This document shows positions 45,341 to 56,600 of a DNA stretch of 64,000 bases, one piece after another (within the stretch, counting starts at the first letter, position 1; each line of letters begins with the position of its first letter). The DNA lies in assembly GCF_021390515.1 (NCBI RefSeq), contig NZ_JAJUXI010000007.1, positions 372,001 to 436,000 on the forward strand, read 5' to 3'. A program made the position numbers and the translations under genes. This stretch comes from Dyadobacter sp. CY326. GTDB taxonomy: Bacteria; Bacteroidota; Bacteroidia; Cytophagales; Spirosomataceae. The notes beneath the pieces are model-generated. The model had not been told where the DNA came from. It did no database searches and saw only the letters and a list, made by a program, of their open reading frames with translations.

Positions 45341-48300
45341 TTAAACTTGAAGTTTACGTTCACACCATAATTACGGGTTGCAGGTAAACTGGTCCCTTCG
45401 ATACCAGCGTATCTCAGGTTTGCTCCGAAAGTCGCTTCCGGGTCAATATTTTTGGATTTCTTCATCACGTAAAACAAGTTTCTGGAAACCAGAGAAATGT
45501 TTACCGCACGGATCAAAGGCCATTTTTCAACAACTCTTGCGGGAATGTTGTAGCCAAGCGTGATTTGGCGCAGCTTGATGAAATCACCGTCTACAACGCT
45601 TAAACCGGTTACATTGTTGGCAAGTGCCGTGTAATATGCCTGTGCTGTTGCAGTGACCGTGTTGGCAGCTCCCGACTCGGAAACTCCTGTCGTAATTCCC
45701 GATTCGCGTCCTTCCAATGTTGCCTGATGCAAACCACGTCTGTATGCGTAGTTTTCAGTTGCGGAAAGGATTTTGTTGCCAAAATTGTAGTCAAACAGGA
45801 AGGAAAGGTTAATGTCTCCGAAGCGAAGGTCGTTATTCAAACCACCATACAGCGTTGGCAAAACAGTTCCGTAGCTTTTCAAATCACCACGAACCGGCAA
45901 GCCTGACGCGTCCACGACGATCTGGCCATTGCCTGCATATTTGTAATCGTAAGCGCGGATCTGTGGTCCGGCCTCGCCCACTACGAACGCAGTAACCGCA
46001 TTACCCAATGTTGCACGGTTAGATCCCAAAGTGATCTGGTTGCTGTCAGCATCTGTGCTCAGGATCTTGTTTTTAACTGATGTGAGGTTGAAAGACACAT
46101 TCCAGTCGAATTTCGTAGTTCTTACCGGAGAGCCTGTCAACATTAATTCAAGCCCGCGGTTTTGAACCGAACCTGTTCCCACCACACCTCTTACATAACC
46201 TGTTGCGCTGCTGTAATTGGCAGGCATGATTTCATTTTTTGTTTTTTGATCATAATAAGCAAGATCCAATCCCAGACGGCTGCCGAAGAATTTCAATTCA
46301 AGACCAAATTCTACTTCGCTTTTGGTAAATGGTTTCAGGAACAAGTTTGGAAGCTCGTCACTGAAATTTCCTGTTGCCACACCGTTGAATGCATTGCCGA
46401 CACCATAGTAAATCGCTGTTCCATAAGCCGTTGCAGGTTCACCACTTGTGCGGGCATATGATGCACGAACTTTCCCGAAGCTCAGCTCAGGAATGCTTGC
46501 AATGTCGGTAAAGATGAATGATCCCGTAACCGATGGTGTGAAAATGCTTCTTGCTGCGCTTGGCAATGTTGAATATGTGTCATAACGTCCCGTTGTGCTC
46601 AGGTTCAAAATGTCTTTATAACCCAAATCAACGTTGTAGTAAGCCGACTGCACTTCTGTGTTGGTCACTTCGTAATTCCGGTTGAAATTCACGACGTTGT
46701 TCCAGCTGTACAAATAAGGAAGCACGAACGGGCTGCCGCCAATCTGCACTTTTTCATACTGGTTTTTTCTAAGGTTCGCTCCCGCGATCGCATCAACGCT
46801 AAAATCACTTCCGAATTCCTTGCTGAAACCGATTAACCCATCCACATTCAGCTCCGAACGCTGCGCATTGGACAATTCATCCAAACCGCCTTTTCCTGCA
46901 TTCGAAAAGCCCGTTCCCCATGGTGTAACTTTGAAAATGCGATCATTTGCATTGTCATAACCCATTCTTGCCTGCGCGTAAAGCCAGTCTGTAAACTGGT
47001 ATTTTACGGCCAAAGCTGAGATCAAGCGCTTTCTTGTAACATCGTTAACAAACTGATTTGTAACAAAATAAGGATTGGTAACATATTCATCATCACTGAA
47101 AACGATCTCTTTGCCCGTGGTTGTGTTGTAACCCGGAGACAAAATGCGCTGATCAATGTTGGTTGCCAGGAACATTCCGTTATTGGCGTTCATCGGGCCA
47201 TCACTCAAAACCGGCTTGGCTTTGACTTTTTCATTGATATAATTGGCCATCACATTCACGCTCAGCTTCTTGGTAATGTTCTGATCTGCCGTCAGGTTGA
47301 TCGTTTTTCTTCCTAAGCCGCTGTTTTCAATGATCGACTTCGTGTCCAGATTCGCAACCGATAACCTGAACGATCCGTTATCGCCGCCTTTGGTTACAGA
47401 AACGCTGTTTGTGAAGTTGGAACCTGTGCGGTAAAAATTCTTCACATTGTCTCGCTGTGCGGAATATGCGTAATTGTTTCCGTCAAACTGGATCACTTGC
47501 GAGCCGTCCAGTCTTGCGCCCCAGCTCATCCTTGCAGTTTGTTGTGCCAATGCAGCCGTTGTTGGTTTTGCGCCACCAATGCCCTGACCATAAACATATT
47601 GAAAATCAGTCATATCGCGTGGCTGATCCATGGAGTAGTTCAGGTTGTAATCGACTGAAAAATCTCCTTTTTTACCTGCTTTTGTTTTGATCAAAATAAC
47701 CCCGTTGGAAGCCCTTGCACCAAACAATGCGGATGCAGCCTGTCCTTTCAGTACGGTCATAGACTCAATGTCGTCCGGGTTAAGATTTCCAATTCCGTCT
47801 CCGCCATCAGCGCCACCCCATTCTCCCGCACTTCCGCGCTGCGTGTTGTCCATCGGAACACCATTAATCACGATCAATGGCGAGCCGCCAGAGTTCATAC
47901 TGGGCATACCGCGCATGAGGATTTTGGCTGTTCCACCTGGGCCGCCGCTTGTTCCTTTTACGTTCAAACCTGCCACGCGACCTGCCAGTGAGTTGGCAAC
48001 ATTCGTTTCGCGCGCCCGGGTCATCACTTCACCGCCAATCGTGGTCACCGCATAACCCAGTTTTCTGGATTCCTTGGAAATACCAAGTGCTGTTACCACA
48101 ACTTCTTCGAGATTTGCAACGTCAGGAGCCATCTTCACATCCACTGTGCTTCTGGTTCCCACACTTACTTCCTGCTTCAAATACCCGATGGAGCTGAACA
48201 CCAGCACGTCCGTATCCTTAACCCCCGAAACGGAATAATTTCCTTCCGCATCTGCATTGGTTCCTCTTGTAGAACCTTTCACCGTCACAGCTACACCAGG

Positions 48301-48438
48301 AAGGCCCTGGTCCTTCTCATCTGACACTTTACCTGTTATCGTCCTGTCTTGTGCGAAGGCTGACAACGAAGCGAATAGCAGAAAAAGCCCAAGCGGAAAC
48401 AATCCCCTTGAACGGCTTTTAGATAGCTTTTCTTTCAT
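45337..48438 (-). CDS. SusC/RagA-type TonB-dependent transporter (SusC-1)
   Basis: Outer-membrane active transporter of 1033 residues. Signal peptide ends at SAFAQ. A carboxypeptidase-D-regulatory-like domain follows (ITGKVSDEKDQGLPGVAV, GNYSVSGVKDTDVLVF), then the TonB plug with VVTALGISKESRKLGYAV, the conserved SusC segment GRVAGLNVKGTSGGPGGTAK, LIVINGVPMDN and NPDDIESMTVLKGQAASALF, and a 22-strand barrel. The final strand ends in FKFK. It is the partner of SusD-1 (4-base ATGA overlap). I use the ATG at 48438, where the signal peptide starts; an ATG at 48459 would add seven residues. A TAACTTTG motif on the minus strand (48632-48625) could be its -7 element, giving a leader of about 180 bases. 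Confidence 0.95.
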   Translation of the reverse strand: MKEKLSKSRSRGLFPLGLFLLFASLSAFAQDRTITGKVSDEKDQGLPGVAVTVKGSTRGTNADAEGNYSVSGVKDTDVLVFSSIGYLKQEVSVGTRSTVDVKMAPDVANLEEVVVTALGISKESRKLGYAVTTIGGEVMTRARETNVANSLAGRVAGLNVKGTSGGPGGTAKILMRGMPSMNSGGSPLIVINGVPMDNTQRGSAGEWGGADGGDGIGNLNPDDIESMTVLKGQAASALFGARASNGVILIKTKAGKKGDFSVDYNLNYSMDQPRDMTDFQYVYGQGIGGAKPTTAALAQQTARMSWGARLDGSQVIQFDGNNYAYSAQRDNVKNFYRTGSNFTNSVSVTKGGDNGSFRLSVANLDTKSIIENSGLGRKTINLTADQNITKKLSVNVMANYINEKVKAKPVLSDGPMNANNGMFLATNIDQRILSPGYNTTTGKEIVFSDDEYVTNPYFVTNQFVNDVTRKRLISALAVKYQFTDWLYAQARMGYDNANDRIFKVTPWGTGFSNAGKGGLDELSNAQRSELNVDGLIGFSKEFGSDFSVDAIAGANLRKNQYEKVQIGGSPFVLPYLYSWNNVVNFNRNYEVTNTEVQSAYYNVDLGYKDILNLSTTGRYDTYSTLPSAARSIFTPSVTGSFIFTDIASIPELSFGKVRASYARTSGEPATAYGTAIYYGVGNAFNGVATGNFSDELPNLFLKPFTKSEVEFGLELKFFGSRLGLDLAYYDQKTKNEIMPANYSSATGYVRGVVGTGSVQNRGLELMLTGSPVRTTKFDWNVSFNLTSVKNKILSTDADSNQITLGSNRATLGNAVTAFVVGEAGPQIRAYDYKYAGNGQIVVDASGLPVRGDLKSYGTVLPTLYGGLNNDLRFGDINLSFLFDYNFGNKILSATENYAYRRGLHQATLEGRESGITTGVSESGAANTVTATAQAYYTALANNVTGLSVVDGDFIKLRQITLGYNIPARVVEKWPLIRAVNISLVSRNLFYVMKKSKNIDPEATFGANLRYAGIEGTSLPATRNYGVNVNFKFK

Positions 48439-48676
48439 AGTTAGGATAAATTGGTACATTAAAATTACGTTAAAATTGGTATCTGCCGAAGATTACGCAA
48501 GCGTAAGCAGCGGAGCGACAAATATCCTAAGTTATCTGTTAATTAAATAATTTTAATAAAGAAGATGGGGATATTTATTTTTCTAACGTAATTTTTATAA
48601 GAGAGGAATCCATTTTAATAACTGCAAAGTTATAGTGTAGGTGCCCGTAAATTGTGCAGTTTAAGTTCAAATACGG

Positions 48677-51600
48677 TTACTTTTTGACGAGGAGCGATTT
48701 GTGGAATTTGTAAGACACCAATTTTGAATTGTTGATAGCGCCAAGCAGAAACGTCTCTGTGCCGGCATTGACAATCGCCAGATCGCGCACTTCTCCTGTG
48801 ATGTAAAGTCCGCTGCGGGACTGGGGAACATACTCAAATGCCAGGTTGCCTTTATTCAAAAACACCTGCACGAGACTTGCATCATTTCTGCCCATGCGCA
48901 CGCGTGTTTTTGTAAGATTTCCGCCCAGGATCAGGTCAGATTTACCATCTGCATTCACATCAAAAAGTGAAATGGCGAAGACAGGGGCGAATTGTGCTTC
49001 CACAGGTAAGGCATGGAAAACAAGCTTTCCATTCGCGTTTTCAAGAATACCGCTTTGAAAAACTTTGGCAGAAAGCTTTTGTGCGCTTTTTAGTTTTTCT
49101 TCGGGGAATATCTCGGCCAATGTTGCTTTGGAATATTTTACGTAATTCGTGTATTTCTTTTTGAGCGACGGCACCTGATCCAAAAGCTCGTCACGGCTTG
49201 CATAAGGCATTTCCACGCCGCCTTCCGTTACGGCGATAACCGGCACAATCCTGTTCAAATTGTCATAATCTGCTGCATACATGGAAAGTCCGGATGGCGA
49301 AGTGACATTCCACTGCCAGTTGCTGCCCATGTTGCCTACAACAAAATCTATATCGCCATCCTGATCCAGATCAGCCGGTTTGATCACATTCCAGCAGCCA
49401 TTCAATGCGGCTGTTCCTCTTGCTTCGCTTGCATTGGAAAGTTTGCCCGCGTTATTATTAAAAACCTGAACAGGCATCCAGTCGGCTGTAACGACCAATT
49501 CGGGAAATCCGTCTTTGTCCAGATCTTCAAAAACTGCGTCGGTTACCATTCCTGCATTGCTAAGCTGCGGAGCAATGTCCTGCGTTTTATCCGTGAAATT
49601 CCCTTTGCCATCATTGGTAAATAAAAAGCCGCCAGCACTTTTGGGAAAGCGCCCTGGCGTAACGCGTACGCCCAAAAAGACGTCGAGGTCGCCATCGTGA
49701 TCTGTGTCCGAAACGGCTATTGTGCCTGCATTAGATGCAATTTTCGGGAAAGAAGTCCTTCTGAATAAGCCGTTCGCATTGGTGTACAGGCGAGGAATTA
49801 GCAACGGATCTTCCGGATTGAGCTCATAACCAGCACTGACAATCAGCAAATCCTCGTCCCCGTCGCCATCCGCATCGAGAAAGGCTGCATCGGCATCTTC
49901 ATATGCCGCATCTCCTTCAAATTCCGGTTGTTGAGATTTAACAAATTGCCCGTTTTGGCTGAGAAACAGGCTTCCGGCCTGTCCTCTGGCGCCGCCAATG
50001 TAAAAGTCATCCATCCCATCGCCGTTAATGTCCTTTTGTGCGATTTTGGGACCGTTGTAACTGAGCATATTAGGCAGCAATGTCTGAATGCGGAAATCAT
50101 TGCGCTGGTCTTCAATGTGGGTAAAGTCAACATTTGCAGCTGGCTCCCAATAAGTTGGCGACTTGATGAAAGGAACGTCAGCGCCTTTTTTGGCATCCGA
50201 ATATTTGACGGTCAACGACTTGTTAATTGCAGGACTTTTTAGCACTTGCTGGCTTCCATCCGCCCAGGTCACACGGAGCGAATCTATCTTGCTGTCCTTG
50301 CCTAAACCGAAATGCACCTGATCCCATTGCGCAGACTGAAATCCACGCACGGGCATAAAATGTTCCGTTTGTGTAAGCGAATCAGAATATAATGTCAGTT
50401 TCGCTCCTGCCAGATATGCGTATCTAGGCGATTCCAGTTTTACTTTCAAGAAGTTCGCTTTCAGCTTGGTTTCTGCATTGTTTTTATAAACGAAGGCTTT
50501 TTGATTCACATTATTTGTCACAATGTCGAGGTCGCCGTCATTATCGAGGTCGGCGTAAACTGCGCCGTTGGACTGGTTTGTTTTTTCAAATCCCCATTCG
50601 GCGATCTTCTTGGTGAAAGTTAGTCCTTTTTGATTTTGGAAAATAAAATCGGGTTCATTAATAGGCGGCATTTCGGCAATGATCTCCATTTGATTTGGTG
50701 CCTTTCCTCCCTGTCCGGCCTTCACCTGAACATCCGTTGAGTATTTCAAAAACTCCATATTGGTGTAATCGCGGGCATAACCATTAGAAACGAAAATGTC
50801 TTTCCAGCCATCGTTGTCAAAATCTCCCATTAGCGCAGCCCAACTCCAATCCGTGTTCGAAACGCCCGCCAGCTGGCCAATTTCAGAGAAAACGGGCACA
50901 CCATTCGCATTAACGCCATTGTTCAGTTGCAGCATATTACGCATGGTCTGCTCGTGAAAGCCCGCGCGCAGCAGCTGCTGATATTTGTCGTAATTATCGT
51001 CTCCGGCCGTAAGTTTGAGGCGTTCGTTGGAAGCAGGCAGCATGTCGAGCGTCAGAATGTCAACGAGGCCGTCATTGTTCAGATCGGCAGCGTCGGTTCC
51101 CATGGAATAAAGGGAAACGTGACCGGTTGCTTCACGGATCACTTCTTTGAATTTGCCGTTTTTTTGATTGAGATAGAGATAATCGTTCTCGTTATAGTCA
51201 TTGGAAATGTAAATGTCCTGCCAGCCGTCATCATTGAAATCGCTGACATTAATGCCTAACCCAAAGCTCAATACGTTTGAAACTATGCCCGACGAATCGG
51301 TGACATTGACATATTTACCGGCATCATTGCGAAGTAATTTATTGCCGTAAGCTTCATTGCGCTGCTCGCGGTAACTGCCTAGCAAGTTGCTGAAACCAGC
51401 ATATTTTTGTACGGAATGATTGAGCAAAAAACAATCGGTGTCGCCATCGCGGTCGTAATCGAAAAAGACGGATTGGGTGGTGTAAGATTTATCATCGAGT
51501 CCATATTCAGCAGACTTTTCGGTGAATGTAGGTATGCCATCTGCTGTTTTACCATTGTTAATATACAAAAGCTTGCTCCTCAGTCGCGGGTCCTGCGCGC

Positions 51601-51991
51601 CGGCCCGGCACACGTAAATGTCAATCCAGCCGTCGTCATTGATATCCACCACCGAAACGCCCGTTTTCCATCCTTCATTCAATGCGGTTCCCGACTTCTC
51701 CGAAACATCTTCAAATTCCAATTCTCCTTTGTTCAAATAGAGTTTATTGGCCACCATATTTCCGGTGAAATAAAGGTCAACAAGCCCGTCATTGTTAAAA
51801 TCGGCTGCTGCAACGCCTCCTCCATTATAAAAATAACCGTATTCGAGAACATTGTTCGTCGCGTCTTCGTCGATGAAGTTATTGAAATTAATGCCTGTCT
51901 CACTGGATTCAAGCGATGTGTAAAGCGTGTCCTTTGATTGGCACGAGGCAATCAGGAATGTGAGGAAGAGGAGAGCGCGGCTATTTTTCAT
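48677..51991 (-). CDS. CRTAC-like FG-GAP/VCBS repeat lipoprotein with ASPIC/UnbV domain (CRTAC-2)
   Basis: Exported protein of 1104 residues, the paralogue of CRTAC-1. It differs at the N-terminus: the signal peptide ends in a lipobox, FLIASC, with Cys17, so it is predicted to be a lipoprotein. The blade loops DFNNDGLVDLYF, DINDDGWIDIYV, DYDRDGDTDCFL, DFNDDGWQDIYI, DLNNDGLVDIL, DFDNDGWKDIFV, DLDNDGDLDIVT, then DINGDGMDDFYI and DHDGDLDVFLG follow, with an ASPIC/UnbV domain in between (KIDSLRVTWADGSQQVLK, about 520-590). Same ends and same domain order as CRTAC-1. Located after SusD-2 and a terminator. Function unknown beyond the likely calcium-binding propeller fold and surface location. Confidence 0.9.
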   Translation of the reverse strand: MKNSRALLFLTFLIASCQSKDTLYTSLESSETGINFNNFIDEDATNNVLEYGYFYNGGGVAAADFNNDGLVDLYFTGNMVANKLYLNKGELEFEDVSEKSGTALNEGWKTGVSVVDINDDGWIDIYVCRAGAQDPRLRSKLLYINNGKTADGIPTFTEKSAEYGLDDKSYTTQSVFFDYDRDGDTDCFLLNHSVQKYAGFSNLLGSYREQRNEAYGNKLLRNDAGKYVNVTDSSGIVSNVLSFGLGINVSDFNDDGWQDIYISNDYNENDYLYLNQKNGKFKEVIREATGHVSLYSMGTDAADLNNDGLVDILTLDMLPASNERLKLTAGDDNYDKYQQLLRAGFHEQTMRNMLQLNNGVNANGVPVFSEIGQLAGVSNTDWSWAALMGDFDNDGWKDIFVSNGYARDYTNMEFLKYSTDVQVKAGQGGKAPNQMEIIAEMPPINEPDFIFQNQKGLTFTKKIAEWGFEKTNQSNGAVYADLDNDGDLDIVTNNVNQKAFVYKNNAETKLKANFLKVKLESPRYAYLAGAKLTLYSDSLTQTEHFMPVRGFQSAQWDQVHFGLGKDSKIDSLRVTWADGSQQVLKSPAINKSLTVKYSDAKKGADVPFIKSPTYWEPAANVDFTHIEDQRNDFRIQTLLPNMLSYNGPKIAQKDINGDGMDDFYIGGARGQAGSLFLSQNGQFVKSQQPEFEGDAAYEDADAAFLDADGDGDEDLLIVSAGYELNPEDPLLIPRLYTNANGLFRRTSFPKIASNAGTIAVSDTDHDGDLDVFLGVRVTPGRFPKSAGGFLFTNDGKGNFTDKTQDIAPQLSNAGMVTDAVFEDLDKDGFPELVVTADWMPVQVFNNNAGKLSNASEARGTAALNGCWNVIKPADLDQDGDIDFVVGNMGSNWQWNVTSPSGLSMYAADYDNLNRIVPVIAVTEGGVEMPYASRDELLDQVPSLKKKYTNYVKYSKATLAEIFPEEKLKSAQKLSAKVFQSGILENANGKLVFHALPVEAQFAPVFAISLFDVNADGKSDLILGGNLTKTRVRMGRNDASLVQVFLNKGNLAFEYVPQSRSGLYITGEVRDLAIVNAGTETFLLGAINNSKLVSYKFHKSLLVKK

Positions 51992-52040
51992 TATGATTCC
52001 TGCTGATTTTATTACAAAAGAAAGGATTACTTCCTATAAC

Positions 52041-52069
52041 AAAAAGGCAGGCATAGCGCCCGCCTTTTT
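52041..52069 (-). terminator. Terminator between SusD-2 and CRTAC-2
   Basis: AAAAAGGCAGGC pairs with GCCCGCCTTTTT with one G-T pair around the loop ATAGC. Read on the minus strand, it is 25 bases after the SusD-2 stop and is followed by TTTTTGTTATAGG. Confidence 0.85.
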
Positions 52070-52094
52070 GCTCAATATTAGCACATTTGACCGA

Positions 52095-53666
52095 TCAGTT
52101 TTTATCCCACCATAACGGCGTGCTTGCTTTGTCGGGACCACCCAATAACTGGACAGCTGCCTCAACGGCTGCTTTGTTTGTTTCTTTTTCTGCTGTAATG
52201 AATGGAATCCTTCTCAAAACTGCTCCTGCTGGCACATCCTCATTTTCAGAGTTTACCACCGGATAAAGTTTAGGATAACGCGTTCTTCTGTATTCAGCCC
52301 ACGCTTCGATTCCATCCGGATATAAGGCCAGCCATTTTTGCGTTCCGATTTTCTCACGTTTTACAGCAGCTGTTGCAGCTTCGTCCCATTTGATAGACAC
52401 ATCAGACAATGCTGGTGAATTCTGCTGATCGCCAGGAGCAACAGGTTTTGCAGGACTATTGATATATGCAGTCACTGCTGCACCGGTAAGGCCCCACTGC
52501 GCCATAGAAGCTGCGATGCCTTTTTCATACAAATCCTTTGGCGTTCCACCCATGTTCCATCCATTCAAAGCACCTTCTGCACGAAGAAAATATGCTTCTG
52601 CTGTATGCATGATATCCTGTGGCGTTTCAAATTTGGTGTCCCACGCAGCTCCTGATCCGGTCACCCAGCGCGTTCCCACGTTTGAGTTGTCGTTGTTCAG
52701 GTTTTTAGGAAGTGCGAGCTGTGTTGGGCTAAGTCCGTTTCGCAAGCCATCGTATGTTTTTGTAGTTGTCGCGGGCTGGAAGTAAATCCCGATCCGAGGA
52801 TCCTGGTAACCTTTCAATACAGACTCCATGGAAGCACTCATACGGAACTCATTCCATACGGCAATGCGGCTAAGCCCGTTTCCATCATCTCCGACAAGCT
52901 TTTTAACCATGTAGGCGTCGTCAGTAATTTCTGTCATCACACCAGCAGCATAAGCAGCCTCGGCTTGTTTTTTGGCTTCTGCCGGATCCACTTTCGAAAT
53001 CCGCAATGCCAGACGAAGGCGCAATGTGTTGGTAAATTTGATCCATTTTGCAACATCACCTGCATAGATCAAGTCGAACGTTCCGTAAGGTTTCGCCGCA
53101 GCATTCGCCTTTAAAGCTGTGTTGGCCGCATCCAGACGAACAAAGAAATCTTTGTAAATGTCTGCTTGCGCGTCATATTTAACACTAATCGCTGGCTTAC
53201 CTGCATCAAAATACGGGATTGGGCCATAGTAATCCGTCAGCCTGTGAAATGCATAAACCCACATTACATTTGCAAGCGCATATTCGGCAGAGTTAGGGTC
53301 AGTTTGTTCGAAAAGCGTTTTCAGCTGAGGCACCACCTGCGTGTAAATCGGATTCCAGTGACCAGTCAGCCAGTCAAAACGCATCACATAACGATCGGAA
53401 GGAAAGTAAGTGGCCGACGTTGCGAAATACTGGGCATAAAGGTCCGCGAAGAGATTTTGCGCGATCTGGTAAGTTCCGCTTTGGTAAGACGCCTGCTGCT
53501 CCGCACGCGAGAAAAGGAACGGCAGTTCATCCTCTGTCAGCGTGGTGAGCTTCGTCTTGCTCGTATTCATCTCTTCAAAATCACCAGTACAGGCCTGCAT
53601 AAGACCCGCCGAGCCGAGGACCATTCCGGCTAATGCAAGTTTTTTATATTTATTTGAAATGCTCAT
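52095..53666 (-). CDS. SusD/RagB-like outer-membrane lipoprotein (SusD-2)
   Basis: Surface nutrient-binding lipoprotein of 523 residues. Lipobox LMQAC with lipidated Cys26. The SusD-like-2 helical fold is indicated by QIAQNLFADLYAQYFA, WVYAFHRLTDYYGPIPYF, WIKFTNTLRLRLALRIS, AEAYFLRAEGALNGWN and GIEAWAEYRRTRYPKL. Compared with SusD-1 it shares architecture but the sequences are clearly different, so the ligands may differ. It starts 26 bases after SusC-2 and is followed by a terminator. Confidence 0.93.
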   Translation of the reverse strand: MSISNKYKKLALAGMVLGSAGLMQACTGDFEEMNTSKTKLTTLTEDELPFLFSRAEQQASYQSGTYQIAQNLFADLYAQYFATSATYFPSDRYVMRFDWLTGHWNPIYTQVVPQLKTLFEQTDPNSAEYALANVMWVYAFHRLTDYYGPIPYFDAGKPAISVKYDAQADIYKDFFVRLDAANTALKANAAAKPYGTFDLIYAGDVAKWIKFTNTLRLRLALRISKVDPAEAKKQAEAAYAAGVMTEITDDAYMVKKLVGDDGNGLSRIAVWNEFRMSASMESVLKGYQDPRIGIYFQPATTTKTYDGLRNGLSPTQLALPKNLNNDNSNVGTRWVTGSGAAWDTKFETPQDIMHTAEAYFLRAEGALNGWNMGGTPKDLYEKGIAASMAQWGLTGAAVTAYINSPAKPVAPGDQQNSPALSDVSIKWDEAATAAVKREKIGTQKWLALYPDGIEAWAEYRRTRYPKLYPVVNSENEDVPAGAVLRRIPFITAEKETNKAAVEAAVQLLGGPDKASTPLWWDKN

Positions 53667-53692
53667 TTTGTTATCGAAAGAAGTGGTTTTTA

Positions 53693-56600
53693 CTAAAATC
53701 CTAGTTTCAGGTTTAATCCGATTGTTCTTGTGGAAGGAAGGTTTCCGTATTCAATTCCCTGGAAGTTACCGGCACCCAAATTCACATCCGGGTCAAACGG
53801 CAGCTTGCGTTTTTTCACACCTGGAATGTCAAGGATTGAAGAACCTCTGTAAAGGAAGAACAAGTTACGCGCTACGAATGACAGTCTTGCCGATTTGATA
53901 AAGAAGCCTGAGCCAGTTGGAATTTCATAACCCACGCTCAACTCTCTCAAACGAACATTGGTTGCAGAATAAGTGAAGAACTCACCCCACGAATAACGAC
54001 CGCCTGAAACTGTCGTCCAGAATGTTTCAGCATTGATCGGTGAAGTGTTGGCTTCTCCTGACGAAGTTACGCCTGGCAAAATCCATCCGCCTTCGCGGTG
54101 ATCCGTTGTGAAGTCTCCCGTTCCATCAAATGCAAGGTTAGCCGCTGTTCCTGAGGTCATTACTCCGCCGAAGCGGCCGTCGATCAGGAAGCTTGCTGTG
54201 AAGCGTTTGTAGGTGAAAGAGTTATTCAAACCGGCAGTAAGCTTAGGGTTAAAGTTTCCGATATACTCATTTTCCTTGCTTACAACAGGCTTTCCACCAT
54301 TGTTACCCGCTGTGTCCGGCGCAGTGACAACCAATCTTCCCTGCGCATCTCTCATCCAGCGCTGCGCGATCATGTCACCATAAGAACCGCCCTCTTCTAC
54401 AACCGGCGTTGATGTACGACCAAATCCGCCGCCGCCCAGGAATGCACGTTTTACGTTTGGATCTAGCCTAACAATTTTATTTTTATTTTTGGCCAAATTC
54501 AATGTTACATCCCAGCTGAAGTTATCCGTTTTCACTGCCTTCGCAGTAACAGAAAGCTCGAAACCTTTATTATTGATTTTACCAGCATTGATAAATTGCT
54601 GAGAGAAACCAGAAGCTGGTGCCAATGAAAGTGAAAGCAACTGGTTGACTGTGTTGGAGTTGTAATAAGTCACATCCACACCCAGTTTCCCGCCGAACAA
54701 ACGCAGGTCAAGCCCGAATTCCGTAGAAGAAGAAATTTCCGGTTTCAGATTTGTAGCAGGCTGAGTTGGGTCACGATAAACGTAACCGCCTGTTCCGCCT
54801 TGGGTAAATGTATAAGTTTGCGACAGCAAATAAGGATCTGTGTCATTACCCACCTGCGCCCATGATCCGCGAAGTTTGGCAAAACTGATCACACTCGGCA
54901 ATTGAAATGCTTCTGAAAGGATCAAATTAGCACCAAATGACGGATAGAAGAACGAGTAAGGTTTCGGCAATGTTGACGACCAGTCATTTCTTGCAGCAGC
55001 ATCCACTGTGAAGAAATCTTTGTAGGAGAACGATGCAGTTCCAAAAACGTAATGCAATTCTTTTTCATTGAAATTGGCGATCTGCGATAATGTTGACGCA
55101 AACGAAAGGTCAAACTTGTTAGGCACCAGCAAACCATTCGCATTGCCACCCACTTGTGAATAACGCTTGTAAGTTTGTCCAGCACCAAAGTTGTAAGTCA
55201 AAGCAAAATTCTCACCGATCTTGTTATTTCCCGAAACGATTACGTCAAGGTTTTTTTCAAGAATCGCGACCGAAAAATCCTGATAAGAACCACCCGGGCC
55301 TGCGAAAAGCAATGTGCGGTTAGCCCAGCTTCTGTTGATGCGGTCGTCGTAACGGTCGTAGCTGATCCGGCCTTGAATGTTAAGCCAGTCGGTCAGGTTA
55401 TATTTTGCAGAACCAAGCGCAGTAATCCGGTTACGTTTTTCATCGTCCGAAGTCTTGTTCATGGTCCAGTAAGGGTTCATATAGATAGAAGAGGACGTCC
55501 AGTAAGTTGGCTCGCCAGCTTCATCTTCATATTCTTTGTAAGTATTCAAATCAACACTTCTAGGCACTTTGTAAACATTCATCACCAAACCGCTTTCTTC
55601 GCCAGACTTAGGCTTGTTTTTGATGTCCTGGTTTACGTAAGTGATTTTTGCATCCGTTGAAAAACGTTTGGTCAACTGCGTTCCAATGCGCACATTAAAT
55701 GTATGACGCTGCAAGCTGTTGTTTGGAACAATGCCTTGCACACCGTTATATGCATAAGATGTATAAGTCTGAACCTTGTCCGTTCCTGCCGAAATCCCAA
55801 AAGAATTGTTGGTTGACACGCCTGTACGGAAGAAGTTCTTCACATTGTCAGGAAAAGTCGTTGTAGCAGGACCCCAGCTGCCATATGAGTTGGAAGTTGT
55901 TCCACCCGCTCCCTGTCCGTAAGTATTTTGAAATTGCGGAAGTAGAAAAGGATTTTCAACCACAACACCTGAATTGATATTCGCAGTTACTGCGCCTGCC
56001 TTGCCTCTTTTGGTCGTAATCATCACCACACCGTTTGCAGCGCGGCTACCATAAAGGGCCGATGCAGCTGCTCCCTTCAACACGTTCATTGATTCAATGT
56101 CGTCTGGGTTAATGTTCGACGCACCGTCACTGCCGTTTGTTCCGCCAAAGTCATTTCCAACCTGACCCTGAACCGTGTTATCAATAGGAACGCCGTCTAC
56201 TACAAACAATGCATTGTTATTTCCACTGATAGAACGGTTTCCGCGAAGCACGACACGCGTTGCAGATCCCGGACCGCTTGAACCTTGTGTTACCACAATC
56301 CCGGCCACTTTACCGGACAGCGTGTTTACGAAGTTGGCATCACGGACGTCGGTAAGCTGTTTTCCGGCAATTTGCTGCGTCGCATAAGTCAGCGACTTTG
56401 CACTTCTCTCGATTCCGAGTGCGGTTACCACAACCTCACCCAAATTTCGCACATCCGGCTCGAGGCTCACCTGCACCGTTGTCATCGCGCCCGTTACGCT
56501 CACTTCTTTTGATGTGTAACCGACGGAAGAAATAATAAGTGTGGTTCCTGATGGAGAAACTGCAATTGAAAAACCGCCGTCTGCATCTGATGTTGTTCCC

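Noticed and set aside
48439..48459. Longer SusC-1 N-terminus beginning at 48459
   Set aside because: The seven added residues precede a typical signal peptide that begins at 48438; the shorter form fits better.
50927..51937. Long open frames on the plus strand opposite CRTAC-2
   Set aside because: They mirror the repetitive calcium-loop codons of the minus-strand gene and have no coding features of their own.
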